Below are positions 6,571 to 9,121 of a stretch of 9,121 nt of DNA, one piece after another (the first letter of the stretch is position 1; each line of letters opens with the position of its first letter). The notes under the pieces were generated by a model that was given only the letters and a program-made list of their open reading frames with translations, was not told the DNA's origin and searched no databases. The translations under genes and the position numbers were made by a program. Source of the DNA: Quisquiliibacterium sp. (lineage in GTDB: Bacteria > Pseudomonadota > Gammaproteobacteria > Burkholderiales > Burkholderiaceae_E); contig JALRBB010000112.1 in NCBI GenBank assembly GCA_023257915.1, positions 1 to 9,121 of the forward strand, given 5' to 3'.

Positions 6571-7929
6571 CTACCCGGAAATTCTGGCAGACATTGGAAT
6601 TGCGCCGATCGCGGTATCAATCGCCTTGCGCAAGCGCAGCACGATTTGATCCAGATCCTCGGTCGTCGCGATGAACGCGGGCGCCAGCAACACATGGTCT
6701 CCGATCCGGCCATCGATAGTACCGCCCATCGGATAGACCATCAGACCATGACGCATCGCCTGTCGCTTGACCTGCGCGTGGAGCTTGTGCACCGGAGAGA
6801 AGGGCTCCTTGCTGGCCCGATCTGCCACCAGTTCAATCGCCTGGAAGAGCCCTCGGCCACGGATGTCGCCCACATGGGGGTGCACCCCGAATTCGCCTTG
6901 CAGCCTTGCGGTCAGTGCGTCTCCAAGCCGCCGAACCTGGGTCAGCAGTCCATCGCGATGAATGATCTTTTGTACGGCCAGCGCCGCGGCGCAAGCGACT
7001 GGATGCCCGAGATAGGTATGACCGTGCTGAAAAGAGCCGCTACCCTGGCGCATCGGCTCGACGATCCGACCATGGGCCAGCACAGCCCCGATCGGCTGAT
7101 ACCCGCCGCCAAGCCCCTTGGCGATGATCAGCAGATCCGGGGTCACCCCCTCCTGCTCGCAGGCATGCAGCGAACCGGTACGGCCCATACCGCACATCAC
7201 TTCATCGAGGATCAGCAAAATTCCGTGCTTATCGCATAGCTCGCGAACGCCCCGGAAATAACCCGGCACCGGCGTCAGTGCACCCGAGGTCGCACCGCCG
7301 ACCGTCTCAGCGACAAAGGCGATGACATTGTCTCCGCCTAGCCGTTCGATGGCCTGCTCAAGTTCGGCGACCAGGCGCTCGCCATACGCCTGCGGTGTTT
7401 CGTCAGAACGACGATCCCGATATTCGTAGCACGGCGAAACATGGGTCACATCGATCAGGATCGGCCTGAACTGTGCCCGCCGCCATTCATTGCCCCCGAC
7501 CGCAAGCGCGCCGAGCGTATTGCCGTGATAGCTCTGACGGCGCCCAATGAAGTGGCGACGCTGCGGCTGGCCAATCTCGACGAAATACTGTCGCGCCATC
7601 TTCAGCGCCGCCTCGACCGCTTCGGAGCCGCCGCTGACTAAATACACATGGGACAGACCCATTGGCGCCGTCGCAATCAGCTGCTCGCCGAGTTCCTCGG
7701 CCACGTCGGTGGTGAAAAATGAGGTGTGCGCGTACGCCAGCTTATCGGTCTGCTCGTGCATTGCACGCAAGACCTCCGGATGGCCATGGCCCAGGCAAGA
7801 CACTGCTGCCCCGCCACTGGCGTCGATGTATACCTTGCCATCGGAATCTGTGATCCGCAGGCCTTCGCCCTTGACTGCTCTGGGCGGGGTGGTCTGCAGC
7901 TGGCGATGCAAAACTCGGCTGTCGTTCAT
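6571..7929 (-). CDS. Class III PLP-dependent aminotransferase
   Basis: This 452-residue cytosolic enzyme moves an amino group from an amine or amino acid to a keto acid using pyridoxal phosphate. The fold-type I class III pattern is complete: YIDASGGAAVSCLGHGHP (34-51), the cofactor phosphate loop VSGGSEAVEAALK (98-110), SYHGNTLGAL (133-142), AETVGGATSG (207-216), LDEVMCGMGRTG (241-252) with D242 for the pyridine nitrogen, the Schiff-base lysine K271 in IIAKGLGGGYQPIGAV, HTYLGHPVACAAALA (304-318) and GRGLFQAIEL (358-367). Length is usual. The start aligns with family N-termini, although no clear ribosome site precedes it. It sits between a LysR gene and the TAXI-TRAP genes on the same strand, suggesting it acts on the imported compound or a product of it. 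Related enzymes range over omega-amino acids, taurine, diamines and amino alcohols, so the substrate stays open. Confidence 0.94.
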   Translation of the reverse strand: MNDSRVLHRQLQTTPPRAVKGEGLRITDSDGKVYIDASGGAAVSCLGHGHPEVLRAMHEQTDKLAYAHTSFFTTDVAEELGEQLIATAPMGLSHVYLVSGGSEAVEAALKMARQYFVEIGQPQRRHFIGRRQSYHGNTLGALAVGGNEWRRAQFRPILIDVTHVSPCYEYRDRRSDETPQAYGERLVAELEQAIERLGGDNVIAFVAETVGGATSGALTPVPGYFRGVRELCDKHGILLILDEVMCGMGRTGSLHACEQEGVTPDLLIIAKGLGGGYQPIGAVLAHGRIVEPMRQGSGSFQHGHTYLGHPVACAAALAVQKIIHRDGLLTQVRRLGDALTARLQGEFGVHPHVGDIRGRGLFQAIELVADRASKEPFSPVHKLHAQVKRQAMRHGLMVYPMGGTIDGRIGDHVLLAPAFIATTEDLDQIVLRLRKAIDTAIGAIPMSARISG

Positions 7930-7943
7930 GATCGAGGCAGGGT

Positions 7944-7960
7944 CGAACCAATACGGTTCG
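7944..7960. repeat. Inverted repeat just upstream of the aminotransferase start
   Basis: CGAACC (7944-7949), AATAC, GGTTCG (7955-7960): perfect 6-bp arms around 5 bases, 15 bp ahead of the ATG at 7929. A third half-site CGAACC occurs at 8071-8076. It could be an operator (possibly for the neighbouring LysR protein, though it does not show the usual T-N11-A form) or a leader hairpin occupying the place where a ribosome site would be expected. Confidence 0.5.
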
Positions 7961-7996
7961 GAAAGCGAATCGGAAAGGGATTTTGTTAACCCGACC

Positions 7997-8026
7997 AGTT
8001 TAAGAACCTGTCGATCAAGATGTAAT
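7997..8026 (-). promoter_or_regulatory. Tentative promoter of the aminotransferase
   Basis: The minus strand shows ATTACA (8026-8021, 4 of 6 to consensus), an 18-base spacer and TAAACT (8002-7997, 4 of 6). An inverted repeat TCAA-N7-TTGA (8015-8029) overlaps the -35 element and could bind a regulator. The 189-bp gap before the aminotransferase (7930-8118) is AT-richer than its surroundings and plausibly carries the control site, but the exact boxes are uncertain. Confidence 0.25.
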
Positions 8027-8082
8027 TGACTTATTTACGCCCACCCATAACAAAAACGCATGGATTGGTGCGAACCGCGGAC

Positions 8083-8100
8083 CTGCCCGAAGGTCGGCAG
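8083..8100. repeat. Hairpin after the LysR stop codon
   Basis: CTGCC (8083-8087) and GGCAG (8096-8100) form a 5-bp stem with an 8-base loop, 18 bases past the LysR stop in its direction of transcription. There is no following T-run, so it is at most a weak end-of-transcript structure. Confidence 0.25.
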
Positions 8101-8118
8101 ACCCGGATTCTTGCCAGC

Positions 8119-9018
8119 TCAGGCGAGCTGTTCGACCGCCTGCTGGAAGCAGCGCGTGAAATACTTGGAAGTCAGGGTATTGGCACCCGCCGTCGGCCGA
8201 AGCGCGTGAACCGTCGTCCGGATTTCCGGTTCAATCGGCAGAACATCGGCCAGCGTCGGGTCTACCGCGGCCGCAGTGCAGCTCTCGACCAAAGCCATCC
8301 CCAGCCCATACTGAGCCATCGCGATCGCCGCATGGTAGGTCTGCACCGTCATCTTGATCTCGAGATCGATTTCGTGGTCTCGCAGAATCTGACCGAGCGT
8401 GATCGCCAGCGGATCGCGATTGTCGAGCCAAATCGCCGGACGACCAGGCAGTTGCTCCAGCGTAATCTTTCCGGCCGCGAGCTCACGTTTGGTGAAAAAA
8501 CCCTTCGGTGCAACGCAAACGACGCGTCTCATCCCGAGCAGGTCCTGCTCCAAAGCCGGGTGAGTGACCCCGCTGAATACGTAGCCGACATCCGCCTGCT
8601 GCAAGACCAGCGACTTGATGATGTCTGGTGAGTGGAGCGATTCGTGATGCACGATCACATTCGGATGTCGCTTGCGAAACAGCACCATCGCACGCGGCAT
8701 CACGTCGTAGCTGAGCGCCAGAACGGTGAGTACCCGGAGTTCGCCCTCGCCGGACCCGGTCTTCAGACCCTGCGCCATCCGCTGAAGCTCATCGAGCTGT
8801 GCGAACAAGGTCTCGACATGCGGATACAGTGCCTGCGCCTCGGCGGTGGGACGCAGTCTGCCGCCAACGCGATGAAACAGCGCAAAGCCGAGCCGCAACT
8901 CCGCGTGCTTGAGGGTTCGGCTCACTGCCGGCTGGGTGACGCTGATCATCCGAGCCGCGGCTGTGACACTGCCGGTCAGCATGATCGCGTTGAAGACTTC
9001 AATGTGTCGCAGGCGCAT
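8119..9018 (-). CDS. LysR-type transcriptional regulator
   Basis: From the ATG at 9018 the protein has 299 residues, the normal size. Residues 1-60 form the winged helix-turn-helix: RLRHIEVFNAIMLTGSVTAA, then ARMISVTQPAVSRTLKHAE as the recognition part, then LGFALFHRVGGRLRPTAEA. A linker helix and a type 2 periplasmic-binding-like effector domain (from about 90, starting GELRVLTVLAL) follow, with the QYGLGMALVES segment near the end. An in-frame ATG at 9051 would add MGGAADSAPTD, which is not part of the family domain; neither start has a clear ribosome site. Unusually for the family it is not divergent from its likely target: the aminotransferase lies downstream on the same strand, 189 bp away. 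It probably senses the substrate or an intermediate. The overall wording recalls OccR/NocR-like regulators of opine or arginine-type catabolism, but that is a weak impression. Confidence 0.93.
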   Translation of the reverse strand: MRLRHIEVFNAIMLTGSVTAAARMISVTQPAVSRTLKHAELRLGFALFHRVGGRLRPTAEAQALYPHVETLFAQLDELQRMAQGLKTGSGEGELRVLTVLALSYDVMPRAMVLFRKRHPNVIVHHESLHSPDIIKSLVLQQADVGYVFSGVTHPALEQDLLGMRRVVCVAPKGFFTKRELAAGKITLEQLPGRPAIWLDNRDPLAITLGQILRDHEIDLEIKMTVQTYHAAIAMAQYGLGMALVESCTAAAVDPTLADVLPIEPEIRTTVHALRPTAGANTLTSKYFTRCFQQAVEQLA

Positions 9019-9041
9019 GTCGGTCGGGGCGCTATCCGCAG

Positions 9042-9049
9042 CCCCCCCC
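9042..9049. repeat. Run of eight C at the alternative LysR start
   Basis: An 8-base C run on the plus strand (G run on the coding strand) directly follows the ATG at 9051. Length change would shift the frame only if translation starts at 9051, not at 9018. It is also a place where sequencing errors are common. Confidence 0.6.
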
Positions 9050-9121
9050 ATTTCGTGATCAGGGTGAGTTCGCTAGCCTGACAGCTTGCCGCAGACCCCC
9101 TACACTCGGCAACTGTCCGAA

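Noticed and set aside
8027..8050. Plus-strand promoter-like TTGACT followed by TAACAA
   Set aside because: It would transcribe only antisense into the LysR gene and the -10 match is poor; AT-rich intergenic sequence explains it.

Overview
The window looks like GC-rich proteobacterial DNA, most likely a betaproteobacterium (Burkholderiales-like). The reasons are the family make-up (a LIV-type binding protein beside a CaiB/BaiF CoA-transferase, a TAXI-type TRAP transporter and a LysR regulator), the consistently GC-ending codons, the AAGGAG ribosome sites, and a left-edge fragment that reads like betaproteobacterial HrpA. This placement is inference from sequence style; no search was run.

Layout, left to right. 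Positions 1-164 (minus) hold a start-less fragment of the RNA helicase HrpA, cut by the window edge. It lies only about 28 bp behind the stop of an orphan periplasmic binding protein of the branched-chain amino acid/aromatic (type 1) family (193-1401, minus). A 236-bp divergent control region (1402-1637) separates that gene from a class III CoA-transferase (1638-2810, plus). The CoA-transferase converges, with only 4 bp between stop codons, on a fused 4TM/12TM TRAP permease (2815-5391, minus). Upstream of the permease on the same strand are an intrinsic terminator/attenuator (about 5405-5442), the TAXI solute-binding protein (5466-6455), a probable promoter (6489-6517), a class III PLP aminotransferase (6571-7929) and a LysR-type regulator (8119-9018). 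The last ~70 bp contain nothing recognisable beyond the LysR leader.

How they may work together: the TAXI protein and the fused permease form a complete sodium- or proton-driven TRAP importer. The aminotransferase could deaminate the imported compound or a product of it, and the CoA-transferase could activate a resulting carboxylic acid. The LysR protein is the only local regulator and is a candidate for sensing the substrate. The LIV-type binding protein has no ABC permease or ATPase here, so it must use components encoded elsewhere or act in sensing. The substrate cannot be named from sequence. The most unusual structural point is the abrupt join between the binding-protein gene and the hrpA remnant, which suggests an insertion/recombination boundary or an assembly join. 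I did not see CRISPR arrays, tRNA/rRNA genes, insertion sequences or a clear defence system.
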